The notes under the pieces were generated by a model that was not told where the DNA came from, searched no databases, and worked only from the letters and a program-made list of their open reading frames with translations. Shown here in pieces: positions 1 to 7,257 of a stretch of DNA of 39,182 nt; positions within the stretch are counted from its first letter, which is position 1; the number at the start of each line of letters is the position of its first letter. A program made the translations under genes and the position numbers. The DNA is from Peptostreptococcaceae bacterium pGA-8 (GTDB taxonomy: Bacteria; Bacillota; Clostridia; Peptostreptococcales; Anaerovoracaceae), in NCBI GenBank assembly GCA_900112915.1, contig FONK01000014.1:1-39182 (forward strand). The letters run 5' to 3'.

Positions 1-275
1 ATATGCTCTTATCAATACCACCCAAATACAGCGTTGCCCAAATTGTAGGTTACCTCAAGGGGAAAAGCTCATTGATGATTTTTGATAGGCATGCAAATCT
101 AAAATATAAATATGGAAACAGACATTTCTGGTGTCGAGGATATTATGTAGATACAGTTGGCAGAAACAAGAAGGCGATTGAAGAATATATCAGAAAACAA
201 CTTCAAGAAGATATAGCCGAAGATCAAATAAGCTTGAAAGAATACATAGACCCGTTTACGGGTTGCAAGAATTGA
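1..275 (+). CDS. tnpA: IS200-type transposase TnpA, C-terminal part
   Basis: Partial Y1 (tyrosine HUH) transposase for single-strand transposition. The window begins almost exactly after where the conserved HxH metal-binding pair should lie, at the conserved run LLSIPPKYSV, so the N-terminal third is missing because of the window edge. Visible are the GNRHFW block and the helix with the likely catalytic tyrosine, in AIEEYIRKQ, with the Tyr-x3-Gln spacing known for IS608 TnpA (Tyr nucleophile, Gln metal ligand). The ATG at base 3 is an internal methionine and not a start. The copy at the other end differs by one residue (Ala here, Gly there). Nothing visible here inactivates it. Confidence 0.92.
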   Translation, partial: MLLSIPPKYSVAQIVGYLKGKSSLMIFDRHANLKYKYGNRHFWCRGYYVDTVGRNKKAIEEYIRKQLQEDIAEDQISLKEYIDPFTGCKN

Positions 276-407
276 TAGACAAAAAGAAGCGCCTTTAGGC
301 GCAGTCGGGAAATGATGTGCGATTGGCGAACCATTTTCGACGCGTCTTAAGACGCTGCTAGAACGAAGCCCTTCTAGGGCTTGTACAAACCACTAGTTTA
401 CTAGTGG
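250..407 (+). repeat. Ladder of short hairpins at the IS right end
   Basis: Six small inverted repeats follow one another: ACCCG-TTTA-CGGGT (250-263, over the last tnpA codons), GCGCC-TTTA-GGCGC (289-302), TGG-CGAA-CCA (324-333), GCGTC-TTAA-GACGC (342-355), AAGCCC-TTCTA-GGGCTT (366-382) and CCACTAG-TTTA-CTAGTGG (390-407). Three share the loop TTTA. The last is probably the transposase-binding hairpin; the others could be terminators or RNA folds that shield tnpA from outside transcription. The function of the ladder is inferred. Confidence 0.7.
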
Positions 408-469
408 TGATGATTACTTAAGGGCTTATAGGCGGCTTATAGGACAAAAAGTGTTACTTAAGACTTCAG

Positions 470-1171
470 CTACAGCCTTACTTCAACCTGTCTATTTAAA
501 ACTAATTCATCTTCTGATACACGGCAATCGTAGGCATAAATCTCAACCCCCTTTTTCTCGGCATCTTTCAATGCTTCTCCAAAGGCTTCTTGCGCTTCAT
601 AATTCGGAGAAAAATATTTAACATCCTTCATTTGGATAACAAATATAATGTATGCCCTCATCCCCTCTTCGATTACCTGCTCAAGCTCTTTTACATGCCT
701 AAGTCCCCGCTCTGTTGGCGCATCAGGAAATAATACTGCTCCATCATTTTCAAGAGTTACTCCCTTTACTTCTATAAAGGCTTTTTCCCCTTTACAGTCT
801 TCAATATAAAAATCAAATCTTGATTTCTTAAACTGCTTCTCTCTCCTTATTAGAACTAATTCGTCCATACCCGAAAGTTTTATTGCATTAGACTTAAGAC
901 TCTCATCGACGACCTTATTAGGAGCTTGAGAATCCATATTGATGATAAATCCCTTCTTTATGACAGATATTAAAGAATACCTTAGCTTTCGTTTCCTCAT
1001 ATTACTTTGAAAATCTTCCAGGAATACTGTTGTATTTGGCTTTAGCAGCTCCTTACATCTACCGGTATTTTTAACATGAACAGTTTCAACCTCTCCTTGT
1101 ATTTCAACTTTTGCAACAAATCTATTTGGTCTTTCGATAAATATACCTTCAACTATATTTTTGTACTTCAT
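470..1171 (-). CDS. sfsA: SfsA family DNA-binding/sugar fermentation stimulation protein
   Basis: The 233-residue protein has normal family length and the SfsA hallmarks: an N-terminal start of the type IVEGIFIERPNRFVA, the HVKNTGRCKELL block near residues 34-45, and the C-terminal nuclease-like core with EVKGVTLENDG and FPDAPTERGLRHV. Family members bind DNA or nucleic acid and resemble nucleases; the name comes from an E. coli sugar-fermentation phenotype, and the true role is unclear. The ATG at 1171 fits the family N-terminus but has no clear Shine-Dalgarno sequence. It is divergent from lgt, with 72 bp between the two starts. An IS200 copy ends about 50 bp beyond its stop codon. Confidence 0.93.
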   Translation of the reverse strand: MKYKNIVEGIFIERPNRFVAKVEIQGEVETVHVKNTGRCKELLKPNTTVFLEDFQSNMRKRKLRYSLISVIKKGFIINMDSQAPNKVVDESLKSNAIKLSGMDELVLIRREKQFKKSRFDFYIEDCKGEKAFIEVKGVTLENDGAVLFPDAPTERGLRHVKELEQVIEEGMRAYIIFVIQMKDVKYFSPNYEAQEAFGEALKDAEKKGVEIYAYDCRVSEDELVLNRQVEVRL

Positions 1172-1174
1172 AGA

Positions 1175-1203
1175 TTGAATTTTAACAGATTTTACCGTAT
1201 AAT
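1175..1203 (+). promoter_or_regulatory. Sigma-A-type promoter for lgt-ychF
   Basis: TTGAAT at 1175-1180 and TATAAT at 1198-1203 are separated by 17 bp. They lie 40 bp upstream of the lgt start, with an AGGAGG ribosome site at 1233-1238. The -35 box sits directly against the sfsA start codon, so the two divergent genes share this region. Confidence 0.75.
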
Positions 1204-1243
1204 GTAAGGGTTAATATTGAGAATATTTATATAGGAGGAAAAA

Positions 1244-1993
1244 TTGACTGCACCAAATCCAATAGCATTTACAATTTTCGGAATAGACATCATGTGGTAT
1301 GGAATTCTAATAGGAACCGGATTTATCCTTGCAATATTACTATGTTACAGCAGAGCTTCCAAATTTTCTATTGAACCGGATGTAATACTGGATTTTGCAA
1401 TATTTCTAATTCCGATTTCCATAATCGGTGCCCGTCTATACTATGTAGCCTTCCGCCTGGATTATTACATTGCCGATCCAATTGAAATATTAAATATACG
1501 TAACGGCGGATTAGCAATTCATGGTGGAATAATTGCAGGAGTTATCGTGGCATATTTAATTAGCAGAAAGAACAAAATAGATTTGCTAAATCTGGCAGAT
1601 CTTGTTTTACCTGCAGTTTCCCTTGCTCAATCCATCGGAAGATGGGGTAATTTTTTCAACTCTGAAGCTCATGGCGGTCCTACTGATCTACCTTGGGCAA
1701 TAGTTGTAAATGGTCAAAAGGTTCATCCGACCTTCCTGTACGAATCAATTTTCTGCATGCTGCTTTTCATATTCTTAATGCTTTTAAGCAAAAAACGTAC
1801 TTTCACTGGTCAAATCGCTATGCTGTATGGCATACTTTATTCCGTTGAAAGATTTTTCGTAGAAGGTCTGAGAACCGACAGCCTTATGGTTGGTAGCCTG
1901 CGGACAGCACAAGTAATAAGTATACTGGCAATAATTATTTGCTCACTGGGCTATTTATATTTATCAAAAAAGAAACGAGGAATAACTAAATGA
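1244..1993 (+). CDS. lgt: Prolipoprotein diacylglyceryl transferase
   Basis: Lgt transfers diacylglycerol from phosphatidylglycerol to the lipobox cysteine of prolipoproteins in the membrane, the first step of lipoprotein maturation; lspA at 27372 encodes the next step. The 249-residue protein has several hydrophobic helices and the Lgt signature around GRWGNFFNSEAHGG near residues 130-145. The start is TTG, chosen because AGGAGG lies 5 bp upstream and no ATG is nearby. The stop codon overlaps the ychF start as ATGA, so the two are translationally coupled. The promoter is at 1175-1203. Confidence 0.95.
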   Translation: MTAPNPIAFTIFGIDIMWYGILIGTGFILAILLCYSRASKFSIEPDVILDFAIFLIPISIIGARLYYVAFRLDYYIADPIEILNIRNGGLAIHGGIIAGVIVAYLISRKNKIDLLNLADLVLPAVSLAQSIGRWGNFFNSEAHGGPTDLPWAIVVNGQKVHPTFLYESIFCMLLFIFLMLLSKKRTFTGQIAMLYGILYSVERFFVEGLRTDSLMVGSLRTAQVISILAIIICSLGYLYLSKKKRGITK

Positions 1994-3081
1994 AGCTTGG
2001 AATTGTAGGTCTGCCAAACGTTGGCAAAAGCACACTTTTTAACGCAATAACAAAGGCCGGTGCTGAGGCTGCTAACTACCCATTTTGTACTATAGAACCT
2101 AATGTAGGCGTTGTTACAGTGCCTGATATTAGAGTAAAGACTCTCCATGAGGTATATAATTCAAAAAAAACCATTTATACAACAATAGAATTCTGCGATA
2201 TTGCAGGACTGGTAAAGGGAGCCTCAAAAGGAGAGGGTCTTGGAAATAAGTTTTTAAGCCACATCCGTGAGGTTGCGGCAATTATCCATGTTGTCAGATG
2301 CTTTGAAAACGAGAACATTGTCCATGTTGATGGGGCTGTAAACCCGATTTCAGACATAGAAACTATTAATACAGAACTAATTCTAGCCGATATGGAAGTT
2401 CTGGATAGACGAATTGCAAGGACAACAAAGGCTCTTAAAAATGATAAATCTCTTCAAGGACAACTAGAAATTTTAAATAAGGTTCATAAATTCATTTCGG
2501 ATGGTAAATCTGCAAGAGCAATGGAGTTGGATGAAGATGAAGCCTCTTTCGTTAAGTCATTGGATTTATTATCATATAAGCCAATTATTTATGTTGCAAA
2601 CGTATCAGAAGAGGATGTTGCAACCGGTTCAAATCCCTATGTTAATTCAGTTAAAGAATATGCCGCCTCTGAAGATGCAGAAGCTGTTGTCATCTCTGCC
2701 GGAATTGAATCAGAAATTTCTGAACTTGATGACGAAGAAAAAGCTTTATTCTTAGATGAGCTGGGTATAGCAGATTCCGGATTAAACCAACTAATTAAAG
2801 CATCCTATCACCTATTAAATCTTATTTCATTCCTAACAGCCGGCGAAGATGAAGTAAGAGCTTGGACTATTAAGAGAGGAACTAAGGCTCCTCAGGCTGC
2901 CGGACGAATCCACACAGACTTCGAAAAAGGATTCATACGGGCTGAAACAATTGCATATGATAAGCTGATGGAATGCAATGGAAATCTGGCTATAGCTAAG
3001 GAAAAAGGGCTAATGCGCTCTGAAGGTAAAGAATATATTGTAAAAGACGGGGATGTAATGAATTTCTTATTTAATGTTTAA
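1990..3081 (+). CDS. ychF: YchF/Ola1 family redox-regulated ATPase
   Basis: This OBG-family P-loop protein hydrolyses ATP rather than GTP and binds ribosomes. Its 363 residues match the usual length. Visible are the G1 loop GLPNVGKST near residue 7, the switch region with [12 protein letters not shown], the [11 protein letters not shown]3 block, and the C-terminal TGS domain with [21 protein letters not shown] and FIRAE. The ATG overlaps the lgt stop by 4 bp. It ends 15 bp before the convergent last gene of the Tad operon. The function is known from the family; coupling to lgt is seen in the sequence. Confidence 0.96.
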   Translation: MKLGIVGLPNVGKSTLFNAITKAGAEAANYPFCTIEPNVGVVTVPDIRVKTLHEVYNSKKTIYTTIEFCDIAGLVKGASKGEGLGNKFLSHIREVAAIIHVVRCFENENIVHVDGAVNPISDIETINTELILADMEVLDRRIARTTKALKNDKSLQGQLEILNKVHKFISDGKSARAMELDEDEASFVKSLDLLSYKPIIYVANVSEEDVATGSNPYVNSVKEYAASEDAEAVVISAGIESEISELDDEEKALFLDELGIADSGLNQLIKASYHLLNLISFLTAGEDEVRAWTIKRGTKAPQAAGRIHTDFEKGFIRAETIAYDKLMECNGNLAIAKEKGLMRSEGKEYIVKDGDVMNFLFNV

Positions 3082-3090
3082 TTAAATAAG
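3066..3090. terminator. AT-rich hairpin between convergent genes
   Basis: CTTATTTAAT, a 5-base loop and ATTAAATAAG form a perfect 10-bp stem spanning the ychF stop and the short gap to the convergent Tad operon. It is all AT apart from the ends, so it is weak as a classical terminator. It could serve both strands. Confidence 0.4.
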
Positions 3091-3096
3091 CTTCAT

Positions 3097-3864
3097 TTAT
3101 CCGCCACATATAGCACAAGGTCCATAGCCTCGTTGAATAGCTTGGGCCTTTTCTATTTTTATATAATGCTTATTTAGTGATTTGCAGTTGCTTAGATGAT
3201 AATGATTGCCTTCACTGTTAAATATTTGCACCATATCACCAATATGAGCTTTTTTAGCGCCGCATAGCTTACATGGCTTGTATTTCCTTCTCAAATTTTT
3301 TGTTAATAACTCAGTTTTTACATTTTCTTTTAAAGTTCTACATCCACTATTATGGTACTTCTCTCCAAATTCAGGAAAAATATATACTTGTTCAGATTTC
3401 TCTTCTCTTTCAAATTCATCTCTACCGCTGCCCACGGTATTTTCTGTTTTTCCTACAAAGGCTCGGCTCATTATACTCCCCGTAAATTCAACCTTATTGA
3501 ATAAATTCAACGGATCATTATTCTCAAATCTGGCAGAAAATCCTTGAGCAATTAGATTATCAAGTCCCCTCCTTTTCATTTTATATCCCTTGCTAAAGGC
3601 TATAAAGCTGTCCAAATTCCTATTCTCTTTTTTGCACCTTGATGTTACAAGCAGTGGCAATGCAACCGGATTGCTTCTGTATATAGCCTTTATGTTTTCA
3701 ACCCTTTGTTCGTCAGCTGCAGAAAATATTATGCTTTCACATTTAGCCATAATAGGAATAATTGAAAGTAATACCGTTACACCAATTATAAAAATCGGCA
3801 ACACTATTGAGGCTTCAACAAAATAATTGCCATATTTATTTGTAAAGGCTTTTACTGATTTCAT
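3097..3864 (-). CDS. TadE-like pilus protein with two C-terminal zinc-ligand motifs
   Basis: Last gene of the Tad operon, 255 residues. The N-terminus has the TadE/pseudopilin pattern: a short basic segment, a Glu in YFVEASIVLPIF, then a hydrophobic helix. The middle is unrecognised. The C-terminal third carries two copies of an identically spaced motif, Tyr-His-x3-Cys, then 22 residues, then Cys-x2-Cys (His171/Cys175/Cys198/Cys201 and His223/Cys227/Cys250/Cys253). The second reads like the YHxSxC...GYxPCxxC modules found at the ends of some secreted nucleases and ComEC-like proteins, which probably bind zinc. The start at 3864 is chosen over 3882 because GGAG lies 7-8 bp upstream; it overlaps the preceding gene by 29 bp. 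Probably surface-exposed at the pilus; function inferred. Confidence 0.8.
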   Translation of the reverse strand: MKSVKAFTNKYGNYFVEASIVLPIFIIGVTVLLSIIPIMAKCESIIFSAADEQRVENIKAIYRSNPVALPLLVTSRCKKENRNLDSFIAFSKGYKMKRRGLDNLIAQGFSARFENNDPLNLFNKVEFTGSIMSRAFVGKTENTVGSGRDEFEREEKSEQVYIFPEFGEKYHNSGCRTLKENVKTELLTKNLRRKYKPCKLCGAKKAHIGDMVQIFNSEGNHYHLSNCKSLNKHYIKIEKAQAIQRGYGPCAICGG

Positions 3865-5041
3865 AGCTTTCTCCATTAACATTCAAAGATATGTCCACAC
3901 CTGTATAGTAATCTGATAATTGAAAATTCTTGTCAACCATACATCTCATATTTATTTGAATTAAATCCATTATTCTAAGAAGTTTAATGTCTTCATCAAT
4001 AAATAAAAGCATCATATTTAGATAATCTGAATATGTATCGCCTTCATTAAGTCCGGTGTCCACATATTCTTCTGACTTGTTATTTATAATTGAGTCCAGA
4101 TCTATAGCCCAACTCATAGAGGACTTAATTAACGGTACCCTCTTTCCATTAGCTAAAAGCTTGTAATCATTTATGCTTTCAGCAAATGCCCAAGCTGCCA
4201 GCAATATTTTTTCTGTTATTAGCGCTTCCGGCCCCGGTGTAATCAACAATGCAGCCGCTTTTAGTTCTGCAGATTTTTGTGGATCCTTGAGTAAAAAGCC
4301 ACTATTTAATATTTCTCTTATGCCTACTATTCTCCATTTAACTCCCGACATATTTTCTTCGTCACTCTTTTTACCACAAATAATATATTCCTCTTCATTA
4401 TTGAAAAAAGTGTCTCCCAAGTTTTTATCATTTGATGCATCTTTGAATAAATTATTAATATATGTATTAATAAACAAGGCGTCACCGGATTTTTTTAAAA
4501 TATCTCCAATGCTGCTTCTGCCTTTTATGTTATCTGCTATCTTCTTAATATCCACTCCACCCTGAAAATCCTTTGATGGAAGACCATTTAAAATCTTTTG
4601 GTTGTTTATGATGCCAACACAATTTCCATTTTTACTAAAAACTTTTTCAGGCTTTAAAATTTTATCTACCATTTTAGTTTTTGCAACATCTATAATTTGC
4701 TTTTTAAAAATGTCTGTATTCATCAATGAATAATCTCTAAATCGAACATCGCACCCACTATATTTAATATAATTTTTATCTTTAAATGAATAATTAGCAT
4801 AATAATTCAATTTATTTTTTATCTCACGTCCATCGCCATAAAATCCATATATTGAATATCTGTCCAGCAATTCTTTATTATATTCACCTAATATTGACTG
4901 TGCCCAGACATAGCCTAAAGATTTTATTGAACTTTCAATAGCCTTATCCTTCGCATGTCCGGCAAATGTCATTATCATAAACACTAGAGATACGAAAAAC
5001 ATACATAAAAATATTGTAATTGATCCTTTTTTATTATTCAT
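3836..5041 (-). CDS. DUF5702-like Tad-cluster protein with N-terminal membrane helix
   Basis: The 401-residue protein begins MNNKKGSITIFLCMFF, a short basic stretch followed by one hydrophobic helix. This is the layout of DUF5702 and TadG-like proteins found in Tad clusters of Clostridia. The remainder is predicted to lie outside the membrane. It contains an N-terminal block AQSILGEYNKELLDRYSIYGFYGDG typical of that family, and a second hydrophobic stretch in the middle (near residues 245-275). No enzymatic motif is seen. The start overlaps the tadE stop by 8 bp, and its 3' end overlaps the next gene. It is likely a minor pilin-like or pilus-assembly component; the family assignment is from memory of the N-terminal pattern. 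Confidence 0.75.
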   Translation of the reverse strand: MNNKKGSITIFLCMFFVSLVFMIMTFAGHAKDKAIESSIKSLGYVWAQSILGEYNKELLDRYSIYGFYGDGREIKNKLNYYANYSFKDKNYIKYSGCDVRFRDYSLMNTDIFKKQIIDVAKTKMVDKILKPEKVFSKNGNCVGIINNQKILNGLPSKDFQGGVDIKKIADNIKGRSSIGDILKKSGDALFINTYINNLFKDASNDKNLGDTFFNNEEEYIICGKKSDEENMSGVKWRIVGIREILNSGFLLKDPQKSAELKAAALLITPGPEALITEKILLAAWAFAESINDYKLLANGKRVPLIKSSMSWAIDLDSIINNKSEEYVDTGLNEGDTYSDYLNMMLLFIDEDIKLLRIMDLIQINMRCMVDKNFQLSDYYTGVDISLNVNGESYEISKSLYK

Positions 5042-5357
5042 TATTAGCCAAATTCCCTATTCTCATTAACTGTATTTCATTTAAGATATGGCATTTATTC
5101 TTTTCTTTTTCGGTAAGCTTACCAAGAAAAAGCCCCTTTATAAGCGAACTATGCTCAATGGAGACCGTCTCAATTCTAAGCGTGGATGCGGAATCTCCAT
5201 ATTCCTCCCCCACTTTCGTGTGAATATCGAACTGCTTTTCCGCAGACCTATAGAAATGTACTGTAACCATTATAAGACTTACTATTATCAATATTATTAG
5301 AGGGAGTATTAATGCTCCCTCTATCATAGCAGCACCTTTTTTATTATTAAAATCCAT
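5034..5357 (-). CDS. tadE: TadE-like pseudopilin
   Basis: A short 107-residue protein with the TadE N-terminus: NKKGAAMIEGALILPLIILIIV, where the Gly-Ala/Met-Ile-Glu segment resembles the prepilin-type cleavage region and Glu+5 position, followed by a roughly 20-residue hydrophobic helix. TadE-family proteins are minor pseudopilins needed for Flp pilus assembly. Its start overlaps the end of the tiny flp1 gene by 11 bp, and its end overlaps the DUF5702 gene by 8 bp, so it lies in a tightly coupled operon. The C-terminal 60 residues show no recognised motif. Confidence 0.82.
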   Translation of the reverse strand: MDFNNKKGAAMIEGALILPLIILIIVSLIMVTVHFYRSAEKQFDIHTKVGEEYGDSASTLRIETVSIEHSSLIKGLFLGKLTEKEKNKCHILNEIQLMRIGNLANNE

Positions 5358-5493
5358 TTAAACCTTCAAAGGTATTATTTACAAATGCTGTAATCTCACT
5401 TTTAAAGATTAGTCCAAGGCCTACTGCCAATGCAATTAGTATTGCAACCTGTACAAGCTCCATAGCCTGCTTGTTTTTCAATAGTTTTAACAT
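5347..5493 (-). CDS. flp: Flp1-like type IVb pilin
   Basis: A 48-residue gene in the gap between tadC and tadE. The product begins MLKLLKNKQAMELVQVAILI, continues as one hydrophobic helix and ends with an amphipathic KSEITAFVNNTFEGL segment. This is the size and shape of the Flp1-like pilin family found in Gram-positive Tad clusters, with the Glu at +5-like position (AMELVQ). It is probably the major pilin subunit. The upstream region is purine-rich (AAGAAAGGAAAGAAG), giving a plausible ribosome site about 8-15 bp before the ATG. It overlaps tadE by 11 bp. No prepilin peptidase gene is in the window. Confidence 0.88.
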   Translation of the reverse strand: MLKLLKNKQAMELVQVAILIALAVGLGLIFKSEITAFVNNTFEGLNGF

Positions 5494-5519
5494 ATTTTTC
5501 TTCTTTCCTTTCTTATACT

Positions 5520-6485
5520 TCACATTTTCAATATTGCGGGAGCAGCCGTTACTAAAATCAGAACAAGCAACAGAATTGCAAGAGGGAAGCTTAATTTTGT
5601 TTCAGCTAATTTCCCCTTTTTCTCGGCCAACTTTATACGCTTACTCCATAACATGTTGCTTTCATTCTGTAATTTTTCTTTTAAATCCACTCCTTTATAC
5701 TGATTGTCCTTAATAATCCCCACAACTCTTGAAAAATCTCTTGATCCAATGGATTTTGAATAGTCCGCTAACAAATCAATATAGTTAATATTCAACTCTA
5801 TTGATTTTTCTTTTAAATTGCAGACTATGTATTTAAATGTATTTTCTTTCGGCGACTCAAGTCTGTATCCATACTCTATCTTTTCAATTACATCAGTAAA
5901 TATCAAACCTGCATTTAACAAAAGAACAATCTGGTGGTTGAATGTGGGCAAACCTATTTCCATACTTTCCTTAAGCATTACCCTCCTTTTCTTTAACTTT
6001 TCTTTGTTGTTCATGTATATAAAAAGAGCTGCAAGGGGAATTATAAATATTTCCATTGGAAATAAGCTTTTGCCCTGCATTTCCCAATGTAGTACGGTTC
6101 CATCATCCAGTCGCTGAGGCAGGGTTTGCTTCCTGCTTTCTGATTTTTCAACATCATATAAAACCTTATTTATTTGCCTCTCTAAATCGATATTTTGCTC
6201 CTTATTATCTGTTAACAGGGCTTCTTTTTTCTTTGGTACATATTTAATAACAGCTTCTTTTTTAACAGATTTGCCATCTTTCTCTCCTTTCAGATTTAAC
6301 CTTACACCTTGCAAATCATTAATTGTAACTGCAACAACATTTCCCATTTTATTTTTATATATCGTGCTCTTTGAATTTCCAAAACCGATTCTTAGTATGA
6401 ATATTGCAACTGCTACGGCAAAGATTAAAATCAATACTTTTTTATTCTTCCTATGGCTATAGAAATCTACCATATCTTGAACCAT
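5520..6485 (-). CDS. tadC: TadC-like type II secretion F-domain membrane protein with extra N-terminal domain
   Basis: Membrane platform protein of the Tad pilus, 321 residues from the chosen start. An N-terminal helix near residues 16-34 is followed by a charged domain of about 100 residues, a second helix near 145-160, then a cytoplasmic T2SF-like region with the pattern LPTFNHQIVLLLNAGLIF and YKGVDLKEKL, and a C-terminal membrane helix. The extra charged domain between the first two helices is unlike ordinary TadC proteins. A TTG at 6542 would add 19 residues and overlap tadB by 29 bp; the ATG at 6485 has AAAGG 7 bp upstream and is preferred. TadB and TadC normally form the inner-membrane complex that works with the TadA motor. 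Confidence 0.8.
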   Translation of the reverse strand: MVQDMVDFYSHRKNKKVLILIFAVAVAIFILRIGFGNSKSTIYKNKMGNVVAVTINDLQGVRLNLKGEKDGKSVKKEAVIKYVPKKKEALLTDNKEQNIDLERQINKVLYDVEKSESRKQTLPQRLDDGTVLHWEMQGKSLFPMEIFIIPLAALFIYMNNKEKLKKRRVMLKESMEIGLPTFNHQIVLLLNAGLIFTDVIEKIEYGYRLESPKENTFKYIVCNLKEKSIELNINYIDLLADYSKSIGSRDFSRVVGIIKDNQYKGVDLKEKLQNESNMLWSKRIKLAEKKGKLAETKLSFPLAILLLVLILVTAAPAILKM

Positions 6486-6513
6486 TTCTATACCTTTAAC
6501 TCTATTACCCAGT

Positions 6514-7257
6514 TTAAACTTCAATCGCAGTAATCCTTTCAACCATCCAGTATGATACCCCCATTCCTATTAAAGCTAATGTCATCAACAATCTACCTCC
6601 AAAAGTGCCATACATTATATCCAAGTATCCGGGAGAGGTGGTTCTTAAAAATACAATTATTCCAATAGGCATAGCCGTAATAATTCTTCCTTCTATCTTT
6701 TTTTGTGATATCAATACGTCGATGTCATTCTCAGTATTTATTTTTTCGCCTATTATTTCAGCACCTCTGGCTACAGATGAAATTAAATCTCCACCACTTT
6801 CAATACAGGCTTTGTACAGTCCAACAAAATTATATACATCCTCTTGTCCCGCTCTTTTCCCTAAATCCTCCAAGAGCTGGAGCTCACTGACACCGCTGTT
6901 TTCCATAGCCTTGATAATATGATTAATCTCCAAAACTATCAGGCTGTCGCTTCCGTAGATATTTATTAAAGAATCCTTAGCCTCCACCAATGCATCATAA
7001 AAGCCTCTGCCTGTAGAAAATGAACTGCCTAAACTATGAAGCAAGTCTTTAAACATCAATAGAAATGCCTTCTGCCTTTTCTTACATTTATAGTGACAAA
7101 ATGGTTTATAAACAACCTTATATACAATAGGTGTACAAATTAAAATATATATACTGTTATAAAATAGAATAGATATAAATGCAGTGGTAAATATCATAGC
7201 AACAATAAGTACTGCTTTATCTTTTTTACTTGGCACATATACTCTATAATCTATCAT
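6514..7257 (-). CDS. tadB: TadB-like type II secretion F-domain membrane protein
   Basis: The 247-residue platform protein has two N-terminal hydrophobic segments (about residues 17-48), a cytoplasmic T2SF domain with FKDLLHSLGSSFSTGRGF and EDVYNFVGLYKACIESGGDL, and two C-terminal membrane helices. This is the TadB order. Its start overlaps the tadA end by 14 bp, so translation is probably coupled to the motor ATPase it contacts. Family knowledge places it in the cytoplasmic membrane as half of the pilus assembly platform. Confidence 0.88.
   Translation of the reverse strand: MIDYRVYVPSKKDKAVLIVAMIFTTAFISILFYNSIYILICTPIVYKVVYKPFCHYKCKKRQKAFLLMFKDLLHSLGSSFSTGRGFYDALVEAKDSLINIYGSDSLIVLEINHIIKAMENSGVSELQLLEDLGKRAGQEDVYNFVGLYKACIESGGDLISSVARGAEIIGEKINTENDIDVLISQKKIEGRIITAMPIGIIVFLRTTSPGYLDIMYGTFGGRLLMTLALIGMGVSYWMVERITAIEV

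Larger units (their letters stand above)
1..416 (+). mobile_element. IS200-type element, 3' part, cut by window edge
   Basis: The stretch holds the C-terminal codons of an IS200/IS605-family Y1 transposase and about 140 bp of non-coding right end. The inner boundary is set by comparison with 38767-39182: the two copies, in opposite orientation, match until base 416 (ending TGATTA) and then diverge. One mismatch is seen (base 217 against 38966). The right end carries a perfect subterminal hairpin, CCACTAG-TTTA-CTAGTGG at 390-407, the type of structure Y1 transposases recognise. No tnpB is present. The left end and the HUH motif lie outside the window. Confidence 0.9.

Noticed and set aside
423-443. 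Tandem 10-bp repeat GGCTTATAGG at 423 and 434
   Set aside because: Only two units, in the short gap between the IS and sfsA; no further copies or partner gene, so probably chance or a remnant of insertion.
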